In this document: in pieces, positions 31,901-38,255 of the stretch
Layout of the letters: every line of letters starts with the position of its first letter
Numbering within the stretch: position 1 is the first letter of the stretch
DNA from: a virus
DNA: 47,272 nucleotides
Virus record (IMG/VR): IMGVR_UViG_3300047370_000207
Span: 1-47,272 of that record
Reading direction: 5' to 3' (one strand)
The notes under the pieces: generated by a model
The model's input: only the letters and a program-made list of their open reading frames with translations
What the model was told of the DNA's origin: nothing
The model's database searches: none
Translations under genes and position numbers: made by a program

Positions 31901-34900
31901 AATAATCTCGGTCCATATCTAAACAAACCATATTCAACTAACCCTGTTCCTAGAGCACTGGTTGAACTTACTGATTCTGGTAAGATCTCGGAAGATCAGA
32001 TTCCCCCTCTACGTCCTTTCCAAGTATTTACGGTTGCAAACCAATCAGAAAGAGTTGCTATTGAAGGAGCACTTGCTGGTGATATTGCAATTCAACAGGA
32101 TACTAACTCTTCATTCATTCTAAACAATGATAATGATAGTTTGTTTGTATCGTTCCCAATTGATTCCACTCTTCAATTCACCATTGGTGACATCTTTACT
32201 GGCAGTAATTCTGGCGGTAAAATTCAATCAACTGAATATAGAGAAGGTGTTGTTTATCAAATCAGTATTACTGATAATGGTTCTGGTTATGTTACTCCCC
32301 CTGTTGTAACTATCTCTGGTGGTAATCCTCAAGCAGGTGCTGTTTCAGCATTTGCTACTTGTTCGATTGCAAATGGTCAAGTTGTCCTGGTCGAGATTCA
32401 ACTATTCAATAACTATATTGGTGGTAAAGGATACACTACTGCTCCTACAGTTACGTTCTCTCCTCCAGCAGGTTCTGGAACGCAAGCAGCTGGTGCTGCT
32501 ATAATTGAGTCCAGACTCTATGGTGATATCGTCAACAATATCAAGATAGAAGATACAGATGATATCGAATCTAGTGATATTCCTGCCGAGACTATTGCTA
32601 TTACCCGTGTTATTAATACTTCTGCGAGTGATAGTAATAACTGGGTATCTCTATCTTCCAATCAAATTGCTGCTAATGACATTACATCTGGTGTTATTTC
32701 TACCGCAAGATTAGCATTTACTTCAGATGCTGCAAACTCCTTCACATTCCTTAGAGGAGATCAGTCATATAATCCTGTTATTCAATCACTCAAGGGTGCT
32801 GAGACTAGATATTTTGCTAAGATTACTTCACAAGCAAACAGCAGTTCTTCGCAATTAGTTTTTGCTACTAATTCAGATGTACTTCTTGGTCATGAAGTTG
32901 TAGCAAACATTAATGGTATTCAACCTAATACTAATATTTCTGGTATTCTTACTGCTGCTGGAACAACCACAGTCTCAATTGATAATCCACTAACAGCTAC
33001 AATTCCAGTCAACACAGTTATTGAATTTGAGCGTGGTTCATCTCCACTAACATTTGAATCATCACTTACTCAAGGAGACTTTATTGAATCCGTTGTTATT
33101 GCAGCGGGTGGATCTGGATTTACTGATGGTCAATTCTTTGATGTAGAACTAGATGGTGGATCTGGTACAGGACTCAAAGCAAATATTATTGTAAGTGGTG
33201 GTACAGTTTCAGATCTAACACTTACTTCTACTGGTGTTGGATTCCTAAATGACTTCACAGTCACTTCTGCTCCAGCAGCTATTGGTTCTGGTACTGGTTT
33301 AGTTCTACTTGCAAAACTCAGTACAGTCAATAAGCAATTTGCAAACGTTGCTGTTGATATCTCTAGAGTTTCTGATCTAACTATTTCTGCTGACGAATAC
33401 GGAACAATTGGTGTTGCTAGATTCTATAAAGATCAATTTAAAATTGGTCTTGCTGGTAATGGTTCTATTCAACTTAAGACTGGAGCAGACTCTGGTCTTG
33501 ATGCTGACCTTCTCGATGGTGTTCAAGGATCTTTCTACCTTAACGCAGGTAATCTAAACGCAGGTGTTCTGCCCGTTGATAGATTATCTGGTACTTATAA
33601 TATTAATATTGCTAACCAGTCTGGTAGTACATTAAGACTCAAGTCTTCTACAAGTAACCCAGCATCGAATCCAAACCCTGATTCGTTTAACGTTGGTATA
33701 ATTGCAGATACTAGAAATAATGCTGCTGATGGTCTAGCAGATGGTGGCACACGTCACGTTACAATGACTATCAGGAATGGTGGATCTGGATTTGATGCAA
33801 CATTCGGTGGTGTAAGACAACTTGCATTCACTGATAATGATAATATGTATCTTAGAGGTTCTGGTTCTACCCTAGCAACCTTTAGTACATGGGCAAAAAT
33901 CTGGTCTTCCCAGAATGATGGCATCAACTCTGGACTTGATGCTGATAAACTTGATAGTCGTCAAGGAACTTTCTATCAAAATGCTATCAATACAAATGAA
34001 GGCACATTCAGTGATCTTAGAATGCCTTCTCACCAAACACAGAAGGACTTCCAAGATAGAGTTAGAATTCTTGATTGGACAGGTCAACCAAGATTTAAAA
34101 TTCTTGTTAGAGATGAACTATTAACGGCATCTCCATTCTTAGTTGGTTTGCCAGTTAACTTGTATGATGCTCAAGGTCTTGCTCCTGGTCGTATTTCAAT
34201 TACTGATATTGCCATCAACCAAGATGCCAATGATCCTTCTAATAATTTCACTCTAATTACAGGTACACTAACAACAGGTAACTTTATTGGAGCGATTGCA
34301 ATTGGTGATACCGCAATCAACTATCCTTTCCAAGATTTTAGTATTGCGGACCTAGACGCTAATGCAGATGGACTACCCGATGGTACATTTGAAGTTGGAG
34401 GACTAGAAAGTAGTGGTGGTAATGCCAGATTGAAACTTGGTAGAAACGATGGTATCTCTGCTTCAGATCCTTCCGTCTACTTCAGATCTTCTCTCAACCC
34501 ATCAACTAACTATAGTTCTGCAATTATTGCTACTGGTGGTAATTCCACCGATGGTTCTGGTTCTCTGGAATTTAAAGTATCAGATGTAAATCAGTTAACT
34601 CTATTAGGCAACATTATTTGGAATGAAGGTAATGTAGTATTCAACTCCTCTAATGTATTATCAACAACATCACTGAAGTCTGCTGTAATGAGAGACACTA
34701 GTGGAGACTTTAGTGCTGGAACAATCACTGCTTCTCTAACTGGTGCTGCTTCACTTAACGTTCTTAAGGCAGGCGATACAATGTCAGGTCTGCTCTCCAT
34801 CTCTGGAGTAGCGGTAGGACAGCAAGCATTGAGCGTATCTGGCAGAGGAGATTTCCTAAGCAATATTACAGTTGCTGCTGACCTAACAGTCAACACGGAC

Positions 34901-35992
34901 ACATTGCACGTTGATGCTATAGATGATACAGTAAGCATTGGCACAACTACTTCTGATTCTGCAGTAAAACTTCTGATTGTAGAAGATGGCGATCAAGATG
35001 TTGTCCTGAGAATGTATTCAACTCCTAATAGTGGAACACAATATGACTCAAGACTTGAACTTCTTGGACAGAGTGGCACTCTAGATGAGGGTCTCCAACT
35101 CATGTATGACAACTCTGTTGGTGACGTGTACTTCAAGCAACTATACAATTCTCTAACAACAGAAGTTGCAATACATTTCAGCACTGGTGCATTTACTGAC
35201 GCTCTAACGATTACTGGTAACGGCAATCTGGGTGTACAGATGACTGCCAGTGATGCATATGAGTTGGATGTAAATGGATCTTCAAGATTCAAGACTGCTC
35301 TTAGCGTTGGTCGTGCAGATAGCAATGCTGGTGCTCCTGCAATTTTCGCAGGCGCAACTGGTGGATCTAATGGAGCAGGTGGTTATCTAAGTAACTTCCG
35401 TGTTGGTAACCAACTTCTACAAGCAGATACTTTTGAAATCACACCTAGTGATGGAACGCAGGGTGCTCTAACTTGGAAATCTACTCCAGCACTTGCTATC
35501 CAAGGTTCCGAGAACCGAGTTGCAATCAATACTCTTCAGTTTGGTGGTACTGATACTACAGTATCTCCACAGGTTCAAAGAGAATATCAACTGAACATCC
35601 AAGGCGATATCAACATCAATGGTCTGGTCTTCCAGAACAACGCTGAGTTCGTTACTTCCAGATGGACAGAATCTGATAATGAACTGGATATCTACAGAGA
35701 GTCTAAGGTCTGGATTAACCCAGATTCAAGTGTTGCTGGATTTACTGGCAACCCCGACTATGATCTACAACTTGGTGGAGGTGGCAATGATGGTCACTTC
35801 GGACTACATGGTGTAATGTACATTAGAGATACCCCTCAGTGGATTGATACTACTGGCATCATCAAAAACTCCGCTAACACATTGTCAGAAAATGTAATTA
35901 TTCCCGCAAATGCTAATGCAATGTCCATTGGTCCAATTACAATTCAACCAGGCATCACAGTAGATGTCGTAGGTAACTGGGTAATTATGTGA
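25985..35992 (+). CDS. Giant tail-fibre-like virion protein with beta-helix-like domain
   Basis: A 3335-residue protein. The N-terminal 140 residues hold two glycine-aromatic modules (GGTGYTIQPTVNI, GKGYITAPAVTISGG). STKIATTEYVLN near 278 is a motif common in phage tail fibres. About 293-400 (GGRIYVSAQIGSDLNDGRSA, then VRTIKKAAQ and GDNLRLVIIRP) resembles the start of a pectate-lyase-type right-handed beta-helix. Its apparent continuation, NDGYVQLVSVFVIFCADGVL, is only near 1697. Between them lie four tandem FTCDxDG/YPRPG modules and two KCRRD repeats. Further on are KLPTQKAVKDYI near 1963, GLDADLLDGVQGSFYLNAGN near 2504 and GLDADKLDSRQGTFYQNA near 2648, the fibre motif also seen in T4-type fibres. 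It ends with NVIIPANANAMSIGPITI and VVGNWVIM, a closing module seen in other cyanophage fibres. No catalytic residues for a lyase can be assigned. Confidence 0.83.
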   Translation: MSFQLNSDRETIRAIAPTLIGSQELSIRAGSGSDEKEVLRTLLDPGTDLPRVGINRTGNRIDRVVVNLGGTGYTIQPTVNIEPPPAGGTQAVGSAIIDEGFVTAVLIDNPGKGYITAPAVTISGGNGTGAQVEAFLDTVDFELDINGAIRTSTSIISDTARILNLDIDNFITPDAKFRAPDLKTYMNNTGIPWTAQTIVQKDAYRYRGPNVYQALNAGETGTVPPLHKDGIETNNEVQFKHIGFRVTDPSAFQYNETGESGEFPRSITPLLGDRSTKIATTEYVLNLATNDVGGRIYVSAQIGSDLNDGRSAVAPVRTIKKAAQLAWSTPGVKETLIVSGGDYVEDNPISLPPDASVVGDNLRLVIIRPANPRKHIFKFGDKNYVIGVTYRDQVDSTGDAVATWDFAMVFDDKQRINYDYTANGDFGTSFPIGTQIFGPEKFRADFQTNTGLSNLTSNLAVKGINTGAEGIINEVNFGSIVGPQAYISGKLDFSVTSGAFTAGETFLFGGTGSIKWTPNTPYTIGQLLWATDNVYQVAVAGTSAASSPIHTTGTVATGPDTLELTFLRDAYEFVSTDIRSIRAEGEVVFEETDITDALPLVRIDFSKQGTAEVSTGGFQDPNVVEDNGGIIFYTNALVGRQNTHDFKEGQEIFIEGMPTSSPDLSFLNGKQRIYKVLEDADGRSRRFVIPKKTTITTTDNFDPGQFSSVRAYGKSITISLLNSPNRFPMATPVARRFQDACLQIRNNVEFIADEVVGKVNDQFKKEYYSVYEIGGTPDSTLTPTDVDYDPATGIATFTVTSHGLSIGDGVRITDNSITQTCAMDGYKTEHTSPNSHHYSSGKTLPIRSSGFTTDQFELFVGISGPDQQYTPTDVTYDPATGNVNLTIGAHTLSVGEGIVIDDNSLSFTCDMDGDQSVKSYPRPGIDPFASRSIPITEISATSITINGGISGPNKYFQPSAVNYNAATGDMTVTVGQHGLGVGRNVVLADNSFTFTCDQNGYATEHTYPRPGQDPQAGKSIAITDVGTNSLTVSGATYTASSGQVDITTSAPHGMQEGDYILFEDNSLTFTCNLDGNVVSKNYPRPGYDYPSGRWFPISNISASGFRVNIGPSSYTGVHAFVSATNNGLKHQDGTFTINVGNAGSASGSNHQFVNATAQAIKHEPQSVHTFTGSTSNSVKHLPQSAHTFVRSAPNALSIGGSTLKIYLGTSTFVHTYVSGGVVTYNSQNYNITNFVYDNISTGEATITLASPVAALSEDATIRISDLVVECVVDGVTTQKTYPSFSIPVNDNKCRRDVGHFISAITRDLEFGSNYNVIDAAKKYIDGTNTQIDFVNTEIIQTVRALEYARELITFAMRKWRTGTGAPGQAIYVPQYSQLDRYFDPTIIDDISTPACANVASAIDTLAYLFIDVLANDTSGTYLDGAYLIARNRDLIADEAYKLAMIQYPSLGLGNIDERKCRRDINLITGAIIRDLSLGGNAGIVNAAELYFTGSALTGIPASELAPTRFAFEKARDLCIAAMRNWTDASGAAVTTPNSDIPQFTDSSILVDPTGVPLCANVEASITTAFQLLDDILSGTTSPGATVRDTGTLFDTSTIATFPDSIIYDSKGTKLTPRSDFADNPIIEASPYTQNASVISFLGGGGAEVDGDKVKQPNCPFPGLELDGTASFPNQGKSMVASAFTIVSFGGTGYKITNDGYVQLVSVFVIFCADGVLAESGGYCSITNSATNFGIFALRGIGFRKDAYEFDVGLISNVSSTPTGRTIFTVSGLGREPLEHYIVKIDGFSNVDPDIEYFIDTVEGVTVGPPFTAQLTLESGSGGGAALKNDATDNAVSVGTLVGETVRLHRPSIVNSSSHTWEFAGSGTNYNALPENGGTKIEAYEQVSENYGRVYVSGTDELGDFKVGTFARIENRTGNITFTGTVTISEVEFLKLKGGDVVVTGFDASNTLGGANTTNSKLPTQKAVKDYITNNLGPYLNKPYSTNPVPRALVELTDSGKISEDQIPPLRPFQVFTVANQSERVAIEGALAGDIAIQQDTNSSFILNNDNDSLFVSFPIDSTLQFTIGDIFTGSNSGGKIQSTEYREGVVYQISITDNGSGYVTPPVVTISGGNPQAGAVSAFATCSIANGQVVLVEIQLFNNYIGGKGYTTAPTVTFSPPAGSGTQAAGAAIIESRLYGDIVNNIKIEDTDDIESSDIPAETIAITRVINTSASDSNNWVSLSSNQIAANDITSGVISTARLAFTSDAANSFTFLRGDQSYNPVIQSLKGAETRYFAKITSQANSSSSQLVFATNSDVLLGHEVVANINGIQPNTNISGILTAAGTTTVSIDNPLTATIPVNTVIEFERGSSPLTFESSLTQGDFIESVVIAAGGSGFTDGQFFDVELDGGSGTGLKANIIVSGGTVSDLTLTSTGVGFLNDFTVTSAPAAIGSGTGLVLLAKLSTVNKQFANVAVDISRVSDLTISADEYGTIGVARFYKDQFKIGLAGNGSIQLKTGADSGLDADLLDGVQGSFYLNAGNLNAGVLPVDRLSGTYNINIANQSGSTLRLKSSTSNPASNPNPDSFNVGIIADTRNNAADGLADGGTRHVTMTIRNGGSGFDATFGGVRQLAFTDNDNMYLRGSGSTLATFSTWAKIWSSQNDGINSGLDADKLDSRQGTFYQNAINTNEGTFSDLRMPSHQTQKDFQDRVRILDWTGQPRFKILVRDELLTASPFLVGLPVNLYDAQGLAPGRISITDIAINQDANDPSNNFTLITGTLTTGNFIGAIAIGDTAINYPFQDFSIADLDANADGLPDGTFEVGGLESSGGNARLKLGRNDGISASDPSVYFRSSLNPSTNYSSAIIATGGNSTDGSGSLEFKVSDVNQLTLLGNIIWNEGNVVFNSSNVLSTTSLKSAVMRDTSGDFSAGTITASLTGAASLNVLKAGDTMSGLLSISGVAVGQQALSVSGRGDFLSNITVAADLTVNTDTLHVDAIDDTVSIGTTTSDSAVKLLIVEDGDQDVVLRMYSTPNSGTQYDSRLELLGQSGTLDEGLQLMYDNSVGDVYFKQLYNSLTTEVAIHFSTGAFTDALTITGNGNLGVQMTASDAYELDVNGSSRFKTALSVGRADSNAGAPAIFAGATGGSNGAGGYLSNFRVGNQLLQADTFEITPSDGTQGALTWKSTPALAIQGSENRVAINTLQFGGTDTTVSPQVQREYQLNIQGDININGLVFQNNAEFVTSRWTESDNELDIYRESKVWINPDSSVAGFTGNPDYDLQLGGGGNDGHFGLHGVMYIRDTPQWIDTTGIIKNSANTLSENVIIPANANAMSIGPITIQPGITVDVVGNWVIM
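28331..29328 (+). repeat. Four tandem modules with FTCDxDG and YPRPGxDP motifs
   Basis: Modules of roughly 75-88 residues start near 28331, 28595, 28856 and 29078 in the fibre gene. Each has Y-x-x-x-x-G, then HGLxxGxxxxxxDNS, then F/QTCxxDG, and modules 2-4 have YPRPGxDP followed by SIPI-like residues. There is one cysteine per module at the same place. The DNA is diverged, so the duplication is old or under selection for difference. Confidence 0.8.
29858..30780 (+). repeat. Two copies of a KCRRD repeat in the fibre gene
   Basis: Copies start at 29858 (KCRRDVGHFISAITRDLEFG) and 30359 (KCRRDINLITGAIIRDLSLG), 501 bases apart. Both continue with an Ala- and Tyr-rich helix, an ALEYARELITFAMRKW or AFEKARDLCIAAMRNW segment, and a CANV motif. 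They appear to be helical modules repeated within an otherwise beta-rich fibre. Confidence 0.75.
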
Positions 35993-35998
35993 TAAATA
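35991..35998 (+). promoter_or_regulatory. Late promoter motif (GATAAATA) upstream of the first glycine-rich gene
   Basis: GATAAATA overlaps the TGA of the 3335-residue gene and lies 34 bases before ATG 36032. It is the last late-type motif I find before the enzyme cassette at 37094-40984, so it is the likely promoter for that cassette as well. Confidence 0.65.
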
Positions 35999-36031
35999 GA
36001 TAAAGCAAAGAACTCATAAGCAGATTGAAAT

Positions 36032-37090
36032 ATGTCTAGTCTAAACGTAGGAACTGTAACTCTGTCTAACGGACTGACACTTCCTTCATATACATCAAGT
36101 CCAGATAACAGACCATCACATAGTGCTGGTAGGACTATCTATGATTCGACTTCGGATACTATTCAGATATCTGATGGATCACAATGGATTAGTGCGGGTT
36201 CTGCGGGTAGTGGTTTGATTACTGCTACTGGCGGTGAAGTTACATTCTCTGGTGGATATAAAGTTCACACATGGTACAATGTAGGAGAGTATAATTTTAA
36301 TGTAACGGGAGCTGCTGGTGGTGCTACTGCCGAAGTTCTTGTGGTAGCAGGCGGTGGTGCTGGTGGAACTATTGGTGGCGGTGGCGGTGGTGGTGGCGTT
36401 TGCTACCATGGAACTTACCCAATCTCAACTGGTTCTTATGATGTAAAAGTTGGAGCAGGCGGATCTACACCTTTGTCTGGTTATCCTGTTGCTAAAGGTC
36501 AATCTGGAGGTAATTCTGAGTTTGGAACACATACCGCATTTGGCGGAGGTGCTGCTGGATCATGGGGACCTAATGCTAGAGAAACTGGAGAACCAGGAGG
36601 TTCTGGCGGTGGTGCATCTGGTCCTGCTCCCAGACAACCACAAAGAGGAGAAGCAACCAAAGGTAGTGCTCCTGGTGGCGGTGTTACTCATGGAAATCCT
36701 GGTTATAGAAACGGCAATAATACTTCTGGAACACACTCTGGTACTCATACTGGCGGTGGTGGCGGCGGTGCTAACCCCAACAATACAGTTAATGGAAGAG
36801 TCGGTGGTGATGGCATCACCTACATGGGTCTAACTGTTGGTGGTGGTGGCGGTGGTGGAACCCACGAAAACTATGGTACTGCTCCAATCACAACTCCTGC
36901 TGCTCCTGGTGGCGGTGGTCGTGGTGGATCTAGATCATCGCAATATGCAGGTGGCGGTGGACAAGGTTGGGGCGAACCAGGACAAGTTAACACTGGTGGC
37001 GGCGGAGGCGGCGGCTGGTATAATGGTACTGGTAATGGTCAAGGTGCTGCTGGTGGTCCTGGCATCGTTCGTGTTCGTCATACAATCTAA
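36032..37090 (+). CDS. Glycine-rich tail-fibre/adhesin-like protein 1
   Basis: A 352-residue protein. Residues 1-56 (MSSLNVGTVTLSNGLTLPSY, then GRTIYDSTSDTIQISDGSQW) form a short fibre-type attachment module shared with the second glycine-rich gene at 41004. A beta segment (EVLVVAGGGAGG) then leads into about 240 residues dominated by Gly with runs such as GGGGGGGGV, interspersed with Asn, Thr, Pro, Tyr and Trp. It ends GGPGIVRVRHTI, the usual closing strand of phage glycine-rich domains. Glycine-rich sandwiches of this kind occur in adhesins such as gp38 of some T-even-like phages, so a receptor-contact role is plausible but inferred. The exposed Tyr and Trp are candidate targets of the enzyme genes that follow 3 bases later. 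Confidence 0.8.
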   Translation: MSSLNVGTVTLSNGLTLPSYTSSPDNRPSHSAGRTIYDSTSDTIQISDGSQWISAGSAGSGLITATGGEVTFSGGYKVHTWYNVGEYNFNVTGAAGGATAEVLVVAGGGAGGTIGGGGGGGGVCYHGTYPISTGSYDVKVGAGGSTPLSGYPVAKGQSGGNSEFGTHTAFGGGAAGSWGPNARETGEPGGSGGGASGPAPRQPQRGEATKGSAPGGGVTHGNPGYRNGNNTSGTHSGTHTGGGGGGANPNNTVNGRVGGDGITYMGLTVGGGGGGGTHENYGTAPITTPAAPGGGGRGGSRSSQYAGGGGQGWGEPGQVNTGGGGGGGWYNGTGNGQGAAGGPGIVRVRHTI

Positions 37091-37093
37091 TAT

Positions 37094-37591
37094 ATGTTTT
37101 ACAATGTAGAGGAAAATTTCCTCAATAGTGAAGAGTTTGAACAACTAACTAAACAAACAATAAACAATCCTTATTTCCCGTTGTATTTGAAGAACCGAGT
37201 AGCGTCGGCGTCTTCAAACGACGGGATTTATTTTACCCACAATTTTTTCTTTGCTGGCGAGGTATGTAGTGATTACTACGATCATCTTTCTCCTATTATA
37301 GAAAAAATTAAAACTAAAAAATTTCTAAGAATTCAATTAAATTTATTTCCCAAAACCACTGAGATCGTGCGCCACGACTGGCATACAGATATGCTTTGGG
37401 ATCATAGAGGTTGTATAGTCTACCTAAATACTAATGATGGGTCAACGTTATTAAAAGAAGATGATGAGAATGCTATAAGCATTCGTTCTATATCAAACAG
37501 AGCATTATTTTTCAATCCAGCAAAACCTCATTGTAGTACAACATGTACTGATTCTGAATTCAGAAGCAATATTATTTTTAATTATGAGTGA
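37094..37591 (+). CDS. Predicted Fe(II)/2-oxoglutarate-dependent oxygenase (cassette enzyme 1)
   Basis: A 165-residue protein starting 3 bases after the glycine-rich gene. The fold class is inferred from a facial-triad pattern: H97-T-D99 in RHDWHTDMLWDH, distal H146 in NPAKPHCSTT, and R157 in SEFRSNIIFNYE as the candidate 2-oxoglutarate-binding arginine. The strand between them, RGCIVYLNTNDGSTLL, fits the double-stranded beta-helix core, and the length fits a minimal enzyme of this superfamily. The substrate is unknown. Its end overlaps the next start by 8 bases (37584-37591). It is one of four putative non-haem iron oxygenases around the halogenase. A catalytically active enzyme is likely but untested. 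Confidence 0.72.
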   Translation: MFYNVEENFLNSEEFEQLTKQTINNPYFPLYLKNRVASASSNDGIYFTHNFFFAGEVCSDYYDHLSPIIEKIKTKKFLRIQLNLFPKTTEIVRHDWHTDMLWDHRGCIVYLNTNDGSTLLKEDDENAISIRSISNRALFFNPAKPHCSTTCTDSEFRSNIIFNYE

Positions 37592-38255
37592 ATTATATAA
37601 TGTTTTTTCTATACCCGTATGGAAAACAAAAATAACTAAAAATGATTATGACAAAGATCTCATTCTCAATGAGATGCTGTACAATTTTAATGTAGATCCC
37701 AAAAGAAATACTTGGGATAAGGTAATGCCAACTACCATGAAAAGTAACTGGCACCATTCCAATAATGACGAGGCAGACGAAAAATTTAAATCTATCAGTT
37801 ACAAAGACTCTGGATTGACTTCTGTTATAGACTCAAAGGTTAGAGAATTTGTTTCTCACCTTGGATTAAATTCCAGCATCAATTATTTTTTTCAAATAAC
37901 TAATTATACAGTATCTACAGAAGGTTACTTCCTCACCAGTCATGGTCATGGTTGCGACTCTTTTAGTTCTGTGTTATTTGTGCAATTTGATAAACTTAAT
38001 CACCCCTCTACATATTTTAATAATCCGTTTAGTTCATCAGATCAAACTAGATGGTTACAGAAAGACCTATATGATTCGTTTGATAACAAAAATTCATTTT
38101 TTAGTTACATGCAAGATACATGGTCAATTGATACTGACGAAGATGATTACATGATTTTTCCAGGACATGTCAAACACGAAGTTCCTACTGTAGGAAAATC
38201 AAACAAAGAACGAGTAACTATTTCATGCAATATTAAGGTGTACAAAAATGTCTAA
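37584..38255 (+). CDS. Predicted 2OG-Fe(II) oxygenase-like protein (cassette enzyme 2)
   Basis: A 223-residue protein. The opening MSELYNVFSIPVWKTKI and the core pattern H120-G-H122 (TSHGHGCDSFSSVLFVQFD), H198 (FPGHVKHEVP) and R210 (NKERVTISCNIKVY) follow the layout of the TIGR02466 family of putative 2OG-Fe(II) oxygenases, common in marine phages and bacteria. The metal site appears to be H-x-H...H rather than the usual H-x-D...H, as I understand is normal in this family. Such a site could favour halide or another ligand at iron, but that is speculation. The gene overlaps both neighbours by 8 bases, consistent with translational coupling with the upstream oxygenase and the downstream halogenase. 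Confidence 0.72.
   Translation: MSELYNVFSIPVWKTKITKNDYDKDLILNEMLYNFNVDPKRNTWDKVMPTTMKSNWHHSNNDEADEKFKSISYKDSGLTSVIDSKVREFVSHLGLNSSINYFFQITNYTVSTEGYFLTSHGHGCDSFSSVLFVQFDKLNHPSTYFNNPFSSSDQTRWLQKDLYDSFDNKNSFFSYMQDTWSIDTDEDDYMIFPGHVKHEVPTVGKSNKERVTISCNIKVYKNV

Noticed and set aside
36450-36833. 127-residue Leu/Val-rich open frame overlapping the first glycine-rich gene in another frame
   Set aside because: It is the +1-type shadow of GGT/GGC-rich coding sequence, which reads as Val/Leu/Ala. It has no ribosome site or family likeness, and the glycine-rich frame is complete.
36340-37060. GGT/GGC-rich repeats as a possible CRISPR array or satellite
   Set aside because: The units are irregular, lie in frame within a glycine-rich protein, and have no repeat-spacer structure.
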